Source of the DNA: Salvia splendens
Lineage: Eukaryota > Streptophyta > Magnoliopsida > Lamiales > Lamiaceae
Reading direction: 5' to 3'
NCBI RefSeq assembly: GCF_004379255.2
Contig: NC_056053.1
Location: forward strand, 17,480,188 to 17,544,187
Length of the DNA: 64,000 nucleotides
The notes below the pieces were generated by a model. It saw only the letters and a list, made by a program, of their open reading frames with translations. It was not told the origin of the DNA and did no database searches. The position numbers were made by a program, and so were the translations under genes. The stretch's first letter is position 1, and each line of letters starts with the position of its first letter. This document shows positions 23,412 to 34,333 of the stretch, one piece after another.

Positions 23412-26400
23412 TCAGTATGAAACCTGAGTATGTGGTTGCAGTGGGATCTCATCCACTACAGCCACATCACTATTGGCCCTAAATACCTTCAGCCTATGCC
23501 CATTCACAATAAAGGGTTCAGAGTTAGGAAGACTCCCTGAAATCTCCACTGTTCCATTAGAACGGAGTGCGGTGATGACATAAGGCCCTGTCCATTTTGA
23601 CTTGAGTTTTCCAGGCATGAGCTTCAACCTCGACTGGAAGAGTAGTACTTTCTACCCAACATGAAGATCCTTGGTCCTCAGATTCCTGTCGTGCCACAAT
23701 TTGGTTCGCTCCTTGTACCACATGGCTGAGTCGAACGATTCCAATCTGAATTCCTCCAACTCCTGCAGCTGCAGCTTCCTTTCCTATTCACAGGCTGTAG
23801 CATCCACATTTACTTGCTGTACTGCCCAGTATGCTCGGTGCTCAATCCCAACGGGTAAGTGACACATCTTTCCGAAAACAATCCGGTATGGGGACATTCC
23901 TATGGGGGTCTTGTAGGCTGTACGATAGGCCCATAGAGCATCCTCTAAACTTGCACTCCAGTCCTTTCTCGAAGGATTTACGGTCTTCTCCAGAATCTTC
24001 TTTATCTCTCGGTTAGAGATCTCTGCTTGCCCGTTCGCTTGCGGGTGGTAGGGGCTTGATAGTCTGTGATGCACTCCGTACTTCTTCATCAAGGCTTCGA
24101 TGGTGCGGTTACAGAAGTGGGTGCCTTGATCGGATATTATGGCCCTTGGTACTCCGAATCGACTGAAAATGTTACTTTAGAGGAACTTGACTACCTCTCT
24201 TGCTTCACACGTGCTCATGGCCTTGGCCTCTACCCATTTGGAGACGTAGTCAACTGCAACTAAGATATATAAATTGCCATAGGACGAAGGAAAAGGACCC
24301 ATGAAGTCGATTCCCCATATGTCGAATAACTCACAGACAATTATCGGGGCTTGCGGCATTTCATCTCGCGCTAATATTCCACCGGTCAGTTGACAACGCT
24401 CACAACTTCTACAAAACTAGTAGGCATATTTGTTCAGGGTTGGCCAATAAAATCCGCTATCCAGAATCTTTCTCGCCGTCTTCTTGGGACCGAAATGCCC
24501 TCTGCATGCCAAAGAGTGGCAATGCGTCAATACGTCCCTCTGCTCCCAGTCAGGAACGCATCTTCTTATCACTTGATCGGCTTCTACCCTCCAAAGATAT
24601 GGGTCGTCCCAAAAGTAGTATTTCGACTCACTCTTGATCTTCATTCTTTGAGCTTTGGTGACGTTCGGCACTTCTGGAAGCTCTCCTGAAACTAAATAGT
24701 TGGCTAGGTCCGCATACCATGGCTCCTGCCCTACTTTTTCCTTTCCTTTCATTGTCACATCCTGGCCAGTAAGCTTCATCACTTCTTCCCAGTCAATTTT
24801 TCTGATCTCAAAAATTACCTCACATAAATGCTCATCTGGAAACTTGTCGTGCACCTCTTCGCTGTTTCCATCTTGCACTATTCTACTCAAATGGTCCACT
24901 ACCTTGTTCTCGACTCTTTTCTTATCTTCCACCTCCCAATCAAATTCTTGTAACAAGAGTACCTATCAGATCAAACGGGGTTTGGATTCTTTCTTGGCAA
25001 TCAGATACTTAATCGCTATATGGTTAGTATATACGATGACCTTGGATCCCAACAAGTATGGTCGGAACTTCTCGAAAGAATACACCACTGCCAGCATCTC
25101 CTTTTTAGTGGTATCGTAATTCCGCTGGGCTTGATTCAGAGTCTTAGATGCATAAAAAATTACGTACCTCTTCCCATCGATCTTCTGACCCAGTACGACT
25201 CCCACTGCATAGTCGCTGGCATCACACATTACTTCGAAAGGATAGTCCCAGTCAGGAGCCCGTATGATAGGTGCGGATATCAGCTTTTCCTTGAGAAGGT
25301 TGAAAGCAGCCTTGCATTGCTCATCAAAAATGAATTCCACTTCATTCTGAAGAAGTCGGGTAAGGGGTTGGGCGATCTTGGAGAAATCCTTGATAAATCT
25401 TCGATAAAATCCGGCGTGCCCCAGAAAACCCCTTATCCCCTTCTGATCAGTAGGGAACGACAATTTGGATATAACATCCACCTTGGCTCGATCCACCTGG
25501 ATTCCTCTCTCTGAGACCACGTGTCCTAGAACAATCCCCTCGGTGACCATAAAATGACACATCTCAAAATTCAAAACCAGACTTTTTGCTTGACACCGCT
25601 CTAGAACTATGTCCAAATGATGAAGGCATGAGTCGAAAGAGTCTCCGTAGACCATGAAATCATCCATGAATATCTCTATACAGTCCTCAATCAAATCGGA
25701 GAATATGCTCATCATACATTGTTGAAACGTACCTGGAGCGTTGCATAGGCCGAAAGGAATGCGTCTGTATGCATAGGTTCCAAATGGGCAAGTGAAGGTG
25801 GTCTTGTCCTGGTCCTCAGGATCCACGTAAATTTGGAAATATCCGCTGTACCCATCTAGAAAACAAAAGTACTTCTTTCCAGCTAGTCGCTCCAACATTT
25901 GGTCGATGAAAGGCAAAGGGAAATGGTCCTTTCTGGTTGAGTTGTTTAACTTGCGGTAGTCTATGCACATTCGCCAACACGTGACTAGACTCGTTGGTAT
26001 CAGCTCATTCCTCTCATTTTGAACGACTTGGATCCCCGACTTCTTTGGGACCATGTGAATGGGGCTGACCCACTCGCTGTCCGGCACTGAATAGATAATC
26101 CCTAGCCACAACAACTTCAGGATTTCCTTCAATATTTCCTCCCGCATGTTAGGGTTTACTTTCCTCTGCACGTCTCGGTGTGCCTTTGCTCCTTCCTCAA
26201 GCCTAATGTGGTGCATGCAGACGTCGGGGCTTATTCCCACTAAATCTGTAAGACTCCATCCAATTGCTCAGTTGTTCTTGCTCAACACAATCAGTAGCCT
26301 AACCTCTTGTTCCTTTGTAAGGCTGCTGCTGATGATCACTGGATATGAGTTCTCCTTTTCGAGGAAGGCATACTTCAGATTCGATGGCAGTTTCTTCAGC

Positions 26401-29400
26401 TCAACTTGGGGTGGAAGTGTGTCTTCAGGTAGAGGGTTTCTTTCAGTTTCACCTTCTTTTTCTAATTCTATCCCTAAGGATTCCTCTATACTGTCCGGTA
26501 GCTGAGCCCCTGCGGTTCCTATAAACTCCGATTTCTGGCAAAATTCCTTGATCGCTCATTCTATTTCTTCATCAGTCAACCCTTGGCTACTGATCAGATC
26601 ACACCATGCAGCAGCTTCTACGTCAGCCTGCTCATACACATCTACAGCTTGGAGTTTCTCCTGCAATAATTCGGTCTCAAGAAAATCTTGGACTAGGGGG
26701 TCAATCACATCAACATAGCATAAATTTTCAAAGTCGATAGGTTTCTTCATGGCCTCATTGATATCAAAAGTAAATTTCTCCCCATGGAAATCAATGCAAA
26801 TTGTCCCCTCAGCCATGTCTACTATTGTTTTGGCTGTTCTAAAAAATGGTCTCCCCAACAAGATACCACTAGATTCCCTAGCCTCAGACTCACTCATTTT
26901 GATCACATAAAAGTCAGCGGGATAGGTAAAATCATGCACTCTAACCAACACATTCTCTAAAACACCCTCAGGACTTATGCATGACCTATCAGCCAGTTGG
27001 ATCAACACCCTAGTACTTGTCAACTTCACTCCTTTCAACCGGTTATAGATTGACAATGGCATGACATTTATAGACGCTCCCAGATCACACATTGCATGCT
27101 CAACCTTTACATCTCCTATAATTATAGGTAGAGTGAACATACCTGGATCGGCCCTCTTGGGCGGTAGCTTCTCCTGCACTATTGCTGACGCTATCCCTTC
27201 CACCATGATTTTTCCATTCTCCCGGGCCTTCCCGGCTATGAACTCTTTAATGAATTTCCCAAGTGGGGGTAGCTTCACGGCTTGGAGGAATGGTATGGTG
27301 ACATCCAGCTTCCCAAAAATTGACATGTAGTCCACTGGGTTTTCTTTCTTTCTCTTGGTAACAAAACGGAAAGGGAATGGCTTCTCCCCTTTAGTTCCTT
27401 CCGCCGGTCCCTCAACAGCCTTCCCGGAGTCTTTCTCGGGCGCATTCTGGGCTGGAGTTTCCTTCGTCAGTTCCTTCTCCTTAGATGAGTCCACCTTGGG
27501 CTACATGCCTCCGGTTTCATTGTTCCTCGACGGTTCTTCATCCAAGAAAAATGGATCCTGCATCCGAGGCATGGGTTTCTTTAGCTCTTCCAACGAAATG
27601 GTATCGCCCATTTTTTTCATCCCACTCGGTTCTCGATTGGTTTTTTTCGGTTGGGGTCCTTCATAGGTGGTGTCGGACCTCAGTGTCACCTTACTAACAT
27701 TCTCTTTTTCGGGTATATGGACTGTAGAAGGGAGTTTCCCTGAATTTCCTCTCAAATCACCTACCGAACTGGCCAGTTAGGCCAACTGCCTGTTCATCAT
27801 ATCCATGTTCGCTTTATGTTCCTTCTGGGCGTTTTGCATCCCCTCCACTACTTCGTTGTGGGATTGCAACTCGCCCTTGATACCTTACTGCGACGCGAGC
27901 AATTCTCCCATCATGTCCTCCATGGATCGTCTTGTCCTGTTGGGATATTGTGACTGATTTGGGCCTTGGTGCTGGTTATACTGGGAACTTTGGTTGGGCT
28001 GGAAATTTTGGAAGTTTTGTTGGTTCTGGTTAGGTGGGTATTGGTTATACTGGCCAGGAGGGTTGTACTGGTCATGGTGATATTGGTTCTGGTTCTGGTT
28101 CTGGTTTTGGAACTGGTTTTGGTTTTGCTGATGTTGCGGACCCTGGTTAGGCTGATTCTGGTAATTTTGAAAGTTTCTCTGTTGGGATGGTACATAAACA
28201 GGGTTTTGGTTCTGGTTTTGTGGGTGTTGGTTTTGAGGTTGTTGACTATGGGATTGTTGGTTCCTTCCTGACCAGTTGAACTGGTTGTTTGGATTTTCTG
28301 GGCTCCGGTTGAAATTCTGGGTCGGGTGAGAGTGGTATTGGTTCTGACTTGGACCTTGGTTTTGATTTTGGCCCCCATCTCCCCATCGAAAGTTCGGATG
28401 GTCCCTCCATGGTGCATCCCGTTGTCTCCCCTGGATCCAATGCCCACTAGAATTGTAATACCCAGCAGTGTTGACTTGCTCCATATTCACGAAGTCATTA
28501 GGCTGATCATAGCTCGGTCCTTGGTTTTCCTGTTCTGCACCCTTGTAGTTCCCAGCTGGGGAAGTCGGTGGTGCATTCTTCTCGATTGTGCTCAGGAGTG
28601 TCTTCTCCAATTCGTCCATCTTCAAATCCATCTTCTGCTCTATCTTCTGCTCCTGGTCAGTAGACAAGGCGCTGGCAATCCTTTCTCTGCTGTAACCATT
28701 TCTTGAATTGTCGTACTCCTTCTTCGCACTCAAAAGTTTCCCTAGGACCCTCCTAGCTTCGCTGACCCTCAACTGCGTGAAGCTTCCTCCTGACGAGGAG
28801 TTTGCTAGGTCCTTTGTTGCCTTGTTCATTCCCTCATAAAAGGTATGATGTACCTCTATATCTGCCATGCGATGGTTGGGACACGCATCCAAGAGGCTCA
28901 TGTACTTCGCCCAATAATCACTCAAGGGCTCATCGTACCCTTGCTTCACACTAGTGATCTCTCTCTTCAGCGCGCTCGTCTTTGATGACGGGAAAAATTC
29001 TCCTAGGAAAGCTGACTTGAAGTCGGCCCAACTCTCGATGGAATTAGGAGGCAGTCGCATGAACCAGGTGTTTGCCTCCCCTTTCAAAACGAACGGCAAA
29101 GCCTTCAATCTTTAGTCATCCTCGGTTGCCCCTGCTGACCTCCTCTGCGCCCTACAAATCTTACAAAACTCATGAAGGAACTCGTAAGGGCCTTCATAGC
29201 TCTTCCCGCAGTACGTAGGCAGAATTGCGATAACATGAGGCTTCACATCACAGGCAGTCTGCCCCGGGGTGACTACTATAGCTTGCGGTGGTTCTCCCTC
29301 GGTATACGCGTTCAGCATTCCGATCTCTGGATCATCATCTACGTTGGCAGCCATCTCCCTTGGGTTGCCTTCCAACAGTGGTATCTCTTCTGATATTGAC

Positions 29401-29543
29401 CCTTCTATGGTGTATTGCTCCTCGTCACTACTCGAGCCTAAGTCAGACAAAGTCGTCGACAGGCCGGATCGAGTGGTTACGAGTATAGATCCTCGCTGAA
29501 GTATCTTCGGTCTCCACTGGTCAGGAGCCGAACTGCTTCTCAT
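23412..29543 (-). pseudogene. Athila C gag-pol polyprotein, nonsense-interrupted
   Basis: One continuous frame from the Met at 29543 to 23412, about 2040 codons. Gag (29543-27885) holds the retrotransposon gag core (LKGEANTWFMRLPPNSIESW) and a very Asn/Gln-rich tail without a zinc knuckle. The protease contains CDLGASINVMP (about 27,085). RT and RNase H (26240-24966) include [20 protein letters not shown] and the catalytic FMDD. Integrase (24956-23784) has the HHCC finger (HCHSLACRGH, then CRSCERC) and DDE residues (D in [11 protein letters not shown] in ISDQGT, E in [12 protein letters not shown]). About a dozen in-frame stops break it; most could come from one C-to-T or G-to-A change. It has no frameshift, which implies recent inactivation. 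Confidence 0.88.
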
Positions 29544-29630
29544 AAACTGAAATAAACAGAAAGAGAAAAATTATCCACAATATATACGCCAAAGCATCAC
29601 ACACAATAACAATAAATAACACCATTCATC

Positions 29631-29646
29631 CCCTGCAGCGGCGCCA
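29631..29646 (-). other. Primer-binding site of Athila C (5' side)
   Basis: The minus strand reads TGGCGCCGCTGCAGGGG two bases after the LTR end at 29649. It is an Asp-tRNA-type PBS like that of element B, which sets the transcription direction as minus. Confidence 0.82.
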
Positions 29647-29648
29647 TT

Positions 29649-31142
29649 TGAAAGAGCAGGTGGTGTCGTTTCAAGCAAAGGGTGTATCCTACTGATCAGT
29701 ATGGAAGTCCCTGCTAATCCTGAACCTGGTATCAATAATCCTCAACCCACTTCTACTGGCTAGTATAGTGGACGTAAGGGTCGAATCCCACATAGATGAA
29801 TGCGTTTTGGGAATTGTGGTGATATTCTGGAAAGGTTTGGTTAGCTACCACGCTTTGGGTTGAGACTTATCTAGGCTGGAATTTAAGGTGGTACTCTACT
29901 GACTAGGAGGCGGGAGAGATGTTAAACAGACGGCTGTGTACGTGTGAGTGGGGAACATGATGTTTCAGAAATAAATGTAGAAGGTACGAGTTTACTATAA
30001 AAGGCTAAACGGAATATCAGAGGAAAATAGGTAGTTAGGTGACTAGACCTGCAGATCTGAAAAGTAACAGCTGAAAAGTAAGGACAAAAGTAAAAGTTGT
30101 TAAAAAGCAAAAGTGGTCCCAAACTTGGATGGAGATGTTGTCTTCTTCAACATAAATCAAATCAGATCAGCAAAACCAGATTCATCACCATAAAAACACA
30201 GATTAACAACTTCAAGAACACAGATCTACAATTAAAACTTCAAATCAAAAGATCGAACACTGAAACTGCAATTATGCTTACTGGTCAACATGCAGGGTGA
30301 CAGAAATCACGTAAACTTGGTTTTCACACTTAACTAATTCAGATCTAAAATCTAACAGCTATCTAGACTTGCAAACTTAGAGAGATTAACTACAGAAGTT
30401 AAAACATGCGATTCCACACTGGAAATTACCGTAACAGCTAGATCTAAGCTATCTAGACAGAAAGAAGGGAAAACAAACATGAACCGATGCTGGAAAACAA
30501 CTTCATATTCAATAAAACGTTTGGATCACAACTAAGACTTCAAAGTAAGCAAATATTTAAAGTGCAACAAATCCAATCGTAAGAAAACATAATGCGATTA
30601 ACTAAGAAAGTAATAAAGATTGTTTACAACTCCGGGTGATGAAACTGTTGACACTGCGAGACACGCTGACTGGAACGAGAGAATGGAACTCAGGCGAACT
30701 GATGATCTTCAAGTGACCATGGCTGTGGCGAGGAACGAGAATTACGAAGGATAATGCTGAAGGAGTGATCTACCGAAGAGAGATTGCTAACTAAGCGTAG
30801 GAGTTAACTAACTAATTGATAATTTTTCTCTCTCCAAGTGGCTTCCTTTTATAGGGAGGCCTGCCCTTGATTTTTAGGGTAGACTTCAAATATGAAATGA
30901 CTCTTTTGCCTCCTTGCTTGCGGCTGATCTTCCCAGCTATCCTTCTTCTCCATCTCGAGCCTTTTTGGCATGCATACTGGTCAGTATTGCACCCTCCTGG
31001 CGCCCTTTTCGCCTGAAGTATCCGAAGCTTTGCCTACTGGCTAGAACACTCAACCTGCGCACTCAAGCATTTGTTTTGCAGATATAATTCAATTATGCAC
31101 ATCATACTGACCAGTAACCAAGGCCTAGAATACGACTTATCA
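29649..31142 (-). repeat. Athila C LTR (5' LTR of the full unit), 1494 bp
   Basis: Plus strand begins TGAAAGAGC and ends TTATCA. It is followed not by host DNA or a TSD but by 163 bp of C 3' internal sequence, which matches the sequence beside the other LTR, and then by B ORF3. Confidence 0.9.
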
Positions 31143-31293
31143 AACTGCTTACACTTACCGCATGCTTGTCCTCAAGCATGAAGAACAAACAAAAAGAAAT
31201 AAGTCGAATTCTAGCTTGGTTACTCCCCTGACCGACTTAATCCTAAACTAGACTCTAAGCTACGACACAAGGAAGAAAAGGAAATAAAAACGA

Positions 31294-33732
31294 TCACAAA
31301 AACACCTTAACTGAAACAGGCTTTGATGCAGACGGGGCTGTCATGGGCTTTGACGATGGTGGGGGATGCTGGGGAGTTGAACTTCCTGGCCCTGGCTGCT
31401 TAGGCACACTGCTAGGTCCAGTAGGAAATGTCATTTGTGGCTCGGGAAATTTCTCCTTCAGCCATTTTGTCATCAGCATCATCAGGTTGACGGCTTCCGC
31501 CATCCGATCGTTCTGTGTAGATGACTTTCCCACCAAGATAGTGATGCGCCCCTTGAGGGCCCGCATCTCATCCCTAATTCCGCCTAGCTTTGTCCTTATC
31601 TTTGCCACTTCTTTTATAACTGCACCCACTTCATTGCACATAACACTCACTTCCGTTTTCATCTCTTCAAATTCAATACTGGCTTTTGACTCAATATCGT
31701 CTTGCTCCTGCTTGACCTGGGACTCCAATCTGCCGAATTCATAAAAGCACACATCTTTTCCAGACATATATAACAATCCTTTGTTGAAAAATTATTCCAC
31801 ATTAAAAACCTCCGGGGGCTCACACATATCTACCTCGGGGGTACATTTGGCGATCTTCATTATCGTGTTGCGTTGTAAGTAAGCCCCTAAGAGGTGACAC
31901 GTGTACATATGTTTGGAAGGATTGGCGGCCATTTGATGATACGCCTGGGCTAACCAGTAGCCTAGGTGCACTTTGACTCCTTTGGCCATGCACCATGTGA
32001 AGTAGAGATCCGTCGTAGTCAAGGCAGAGTTGGCAGTACCCATCAGATTGTAACTGATAAAGGTCTGAGCAAATCGAAGTACGTGATTCCCAATGTGAAA
32101 CCCTTTCGAGTAGCTTGTTTTGAAATGTCCCACCTTCGGATGGGTGATGAACTCCCACGCAGATTGTGGTTTGAAATCAGGAGTGAATTTCGGCGCTCCT
32201 ACCATCCGATAGTTCCAAATCCCCTCGTCATCCTCCGCACGAGTGAACAATCCCATTTGGAGAGACCATTCGCGGATACTCATCTCATGTTCTTCAGTAA
32301 ACAGACGGAAAGTAATCGAATCTGCATCCAAATCTGTGGTGGGCTTTAGTCGGAAGGTAGAGAAAAACTCACGTGCCAGGGCCGTTGGTACTTCCGCAGA
32401 GCTATGCCTTAGCAGCCAGTCGAACCCGATGGCCTCGATATATTTCCGGAACTCCTCATCACAAGCTATCTCCTTCAACTCCTCAGGATCATAACGTTTT
32501 CCAGACTTTGAAAGCTTACCCGTGCTACACCGTTCCTTGTAAGTCGCCGCCCGCTTGGGATCCTCGAACTTTCTCATTACGTCTAGCAGTCCTTTAGTGA
32601 TCCACACTTCCGCGGGCTCAAAATTTAACTCCTCCTCAGGCTCTTTTATTTCGACTTCTTCAGATTCACTGGACCGGGCAAGGTTAGAGAGTTCTTCCTT
32701 GTACGGTACTTTCACGGGTGGAGGAAATGAGGCTTCATCAGACTTGTCCCCAGCGGCCTTCTTCGACTTCTTGACCAAGAAAGTAGTTGTATGTTTACCC
32801 TTCCTTTTCCTCTCCGCCGCCTGGCGACGCTCCTCCTCGTCCCTAGGTCCAGGAGAATCTGCCTTCTCCGTTCCAGTAGATTGGGCTGTATCATCAATCT
32901 CATCCAACAGGCTTCGCCGAGCCTGCCACCTAATTTCTCGTTTGTCTACCGGAGAAACCGTCTCTTCTGGGACATCTGTCAGATCTACCACTAGATTCAC
33001 CTCCCCATCGACGGGCTCCGGGGTTTCTTCAGCAACGTGGGCCACCGCCTTCTCAGACAATTCAGGGGTTGCTCCCTCAATGTAAATAGGGGTTTCCACC
33101 CTCCACCAATTGTTTCTCCTCTTGTGCTTCACCGCCCACAATCTTCACCGGGGTTTCCCCCTTAGCAGCATTACTATCAAGAACAGGGGTTCCCCCCTCC
33201 AAATTTTCAACAGGGGTTTCCCCCTCAGACACACCAACAGTAACATCAGGGGTTTCCCCCTCCAAAACTTCAACAGGAACAACAGGGGTTTCCCCCTCAC
33301 CAAGACTGACAACATTAAACGGGGTTTCCCCCTCAGATAACCCGCAGAAACAACAAGGGTTTCCCCCTCAACCACAAACGCTGACCTTTGGTCTCCGACC
33401 GCTAAACACTCGAACCCAGCCGCCAGATCCACCTCACCCCCTGTTTCTTCACCTTCCGCCGCGTCCGTCACGCTGGTGGTCGGCTCTGTTATTGTTTGCA
33501 AAATGTCGTGCCGAGTCGCCGAACCTTCGGGAATAGTGGGTGGTGGTGGTGCTGTTGTTGGTGCGGTTATTACAGCGGACGGTTTGGTTTGTCCCATCAT
33601 TGCTGTAAACATGGCAAAGGCTTTCATCGCCTCTTCAGGACCGCCGAACTTCTGCATTAAGTCTGACATAAACCCTGCCGCACCGGCATCGGCACGTGTG
33701 GTAGGTTTCCCGACTTTCGATTTGTTTTCCAT
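31294..33732 (-). pseudogene. ATHILA ORF-1-type protein of element B
   Basis: It starts at Met 33732 (MENKSKVGKPTTRADAG). A Pro/Thr-rich N-terminus is followed by a repeat region of EGETP units (33371-33088) where the frame shifts. The conserved domain is at about 32,640-31,792 (IEAIGFDWLLRHSSAEV, LAREFFSTFRLKPTTDLD, EWSLQMGLFTRAEDDEG). A stop at 31792 precedes a coiled-coil-like, Glu/Lys-rich tail (31776-31294). The last few codons and the stop at 31294 come from fused Athila C sequence, so the native C-terminus is lost. It corresponds to 22784-19866 of C. Function in Athila is unknown. Confidence 0.82.
33088..33371 (-). repeat. Eight-unit GGGGTTTCCCCCTC repeat coding EGETP
   Basis: Eight copies of a 14-bp core (starts at about 33088, 33149, 33185, 33212, 33248, 33284, 33320 and 33355) are separated by unlike spacers of about 11-46 bp. 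On the minus strand the core encodes E-G-E-T-P in the ORF3 frame. The core is an imperfect palindrome (GGGG-TTT-CCCC). The spacing drops to a regular 36 bp for several units. Confidence 0.85.
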
Positions 33733-34333
33733 GGCTTGAATCTGAAAATCACTGAAAAACTTGGAAGAAATTCCGATTAGGGTTAAAGAAATGTGGGTAT
33801 TGCGAGAGAGAGAAATTTGGGGATTTTTTTGAGTGAGAGAGAGTTTGGTTTGAGGAATAAAGAATAATGAAGGAAAATAGGTATTAGATAGAAATGGGAA
33901 CGGTTGCAGGCGGTTGCAGGCATGAGGTCAGTAACCGTACGCCTTCCCATAAAGTGTGACTTTGAAATTCGAATTGTACCACTTCCCTCCCAAACTAAAA
34001 CTCTCTGCCCCATGTAAACGCTCCCTTCTCGCAATACCACACTTAGGCAATAACAACAAAAATGAAACACCAGACTCCTAGGTCAAGGATTCAAAGGTGA
34101 CAAAGCAATTTCCCTAAAGAAATCTGGCGTTCCGAAAATATTTTTGGAAGATTAGAATTTTTTTTCTATTTTTTTCTTTGTTTGGTAATTTTTTATTTTT
34201 AGGAAAACAGTTAAACTATTTACACATTCAAACGAGTGCTCTTCGAGATCCCCTGGTTCAGTTTATAGGTTGAAAATACATTTCCATTTACCTGACCCAG
34301 GAATTCATCGAAAGCGCATACTCATCAGACCGA
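33733..34333 (-). other. Element B spacer between pol and ORF3
   Basis: A non-coding interval of about 600 bp in B. It is purine-rich near 33,800-33,850 and T/A-rich near 34,150-34,200, the likely leader region of ORF3. No convincing ORF is visible. Confidence 0.5.

Larger units (their letters stand above)
15801..31305 (-). mobile_element. Athila retrotransposon C, more than one unit long, inserted in B
   Basis: The complete unit LTR-internal-LTR is 16553-31142. It is extended on the left by a second copy of the PBS and first 640 bp of gag (15801-16552, matching 28896-29648). On the right it is extended by 163 bp of the 3' internal end (31143-31305, matching 18052-18220). It therefore has no TSD of its own; both outer joints are to B sequence (LTR at 15805, ORF3 at 31305). 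The structure fits a head-to-tail multimer or a circular DNA copy opened and joined by end repair, better than ordinary integration. Confidence 0.85.

Noticed and set aside
27966..28271. Leu/Val-rich plus-strand ORF resembling a membrane protein
   Set aside because: It is the antisense of the Asn/Gln-rich gag tail.
33088..33371. CRISPR-like array of GGGGTTTCCCCC repeats
   Set aside because: Spacers are unequal, the genome is a plant, and the repeat is coding (EGETP) in Athila ORF3.
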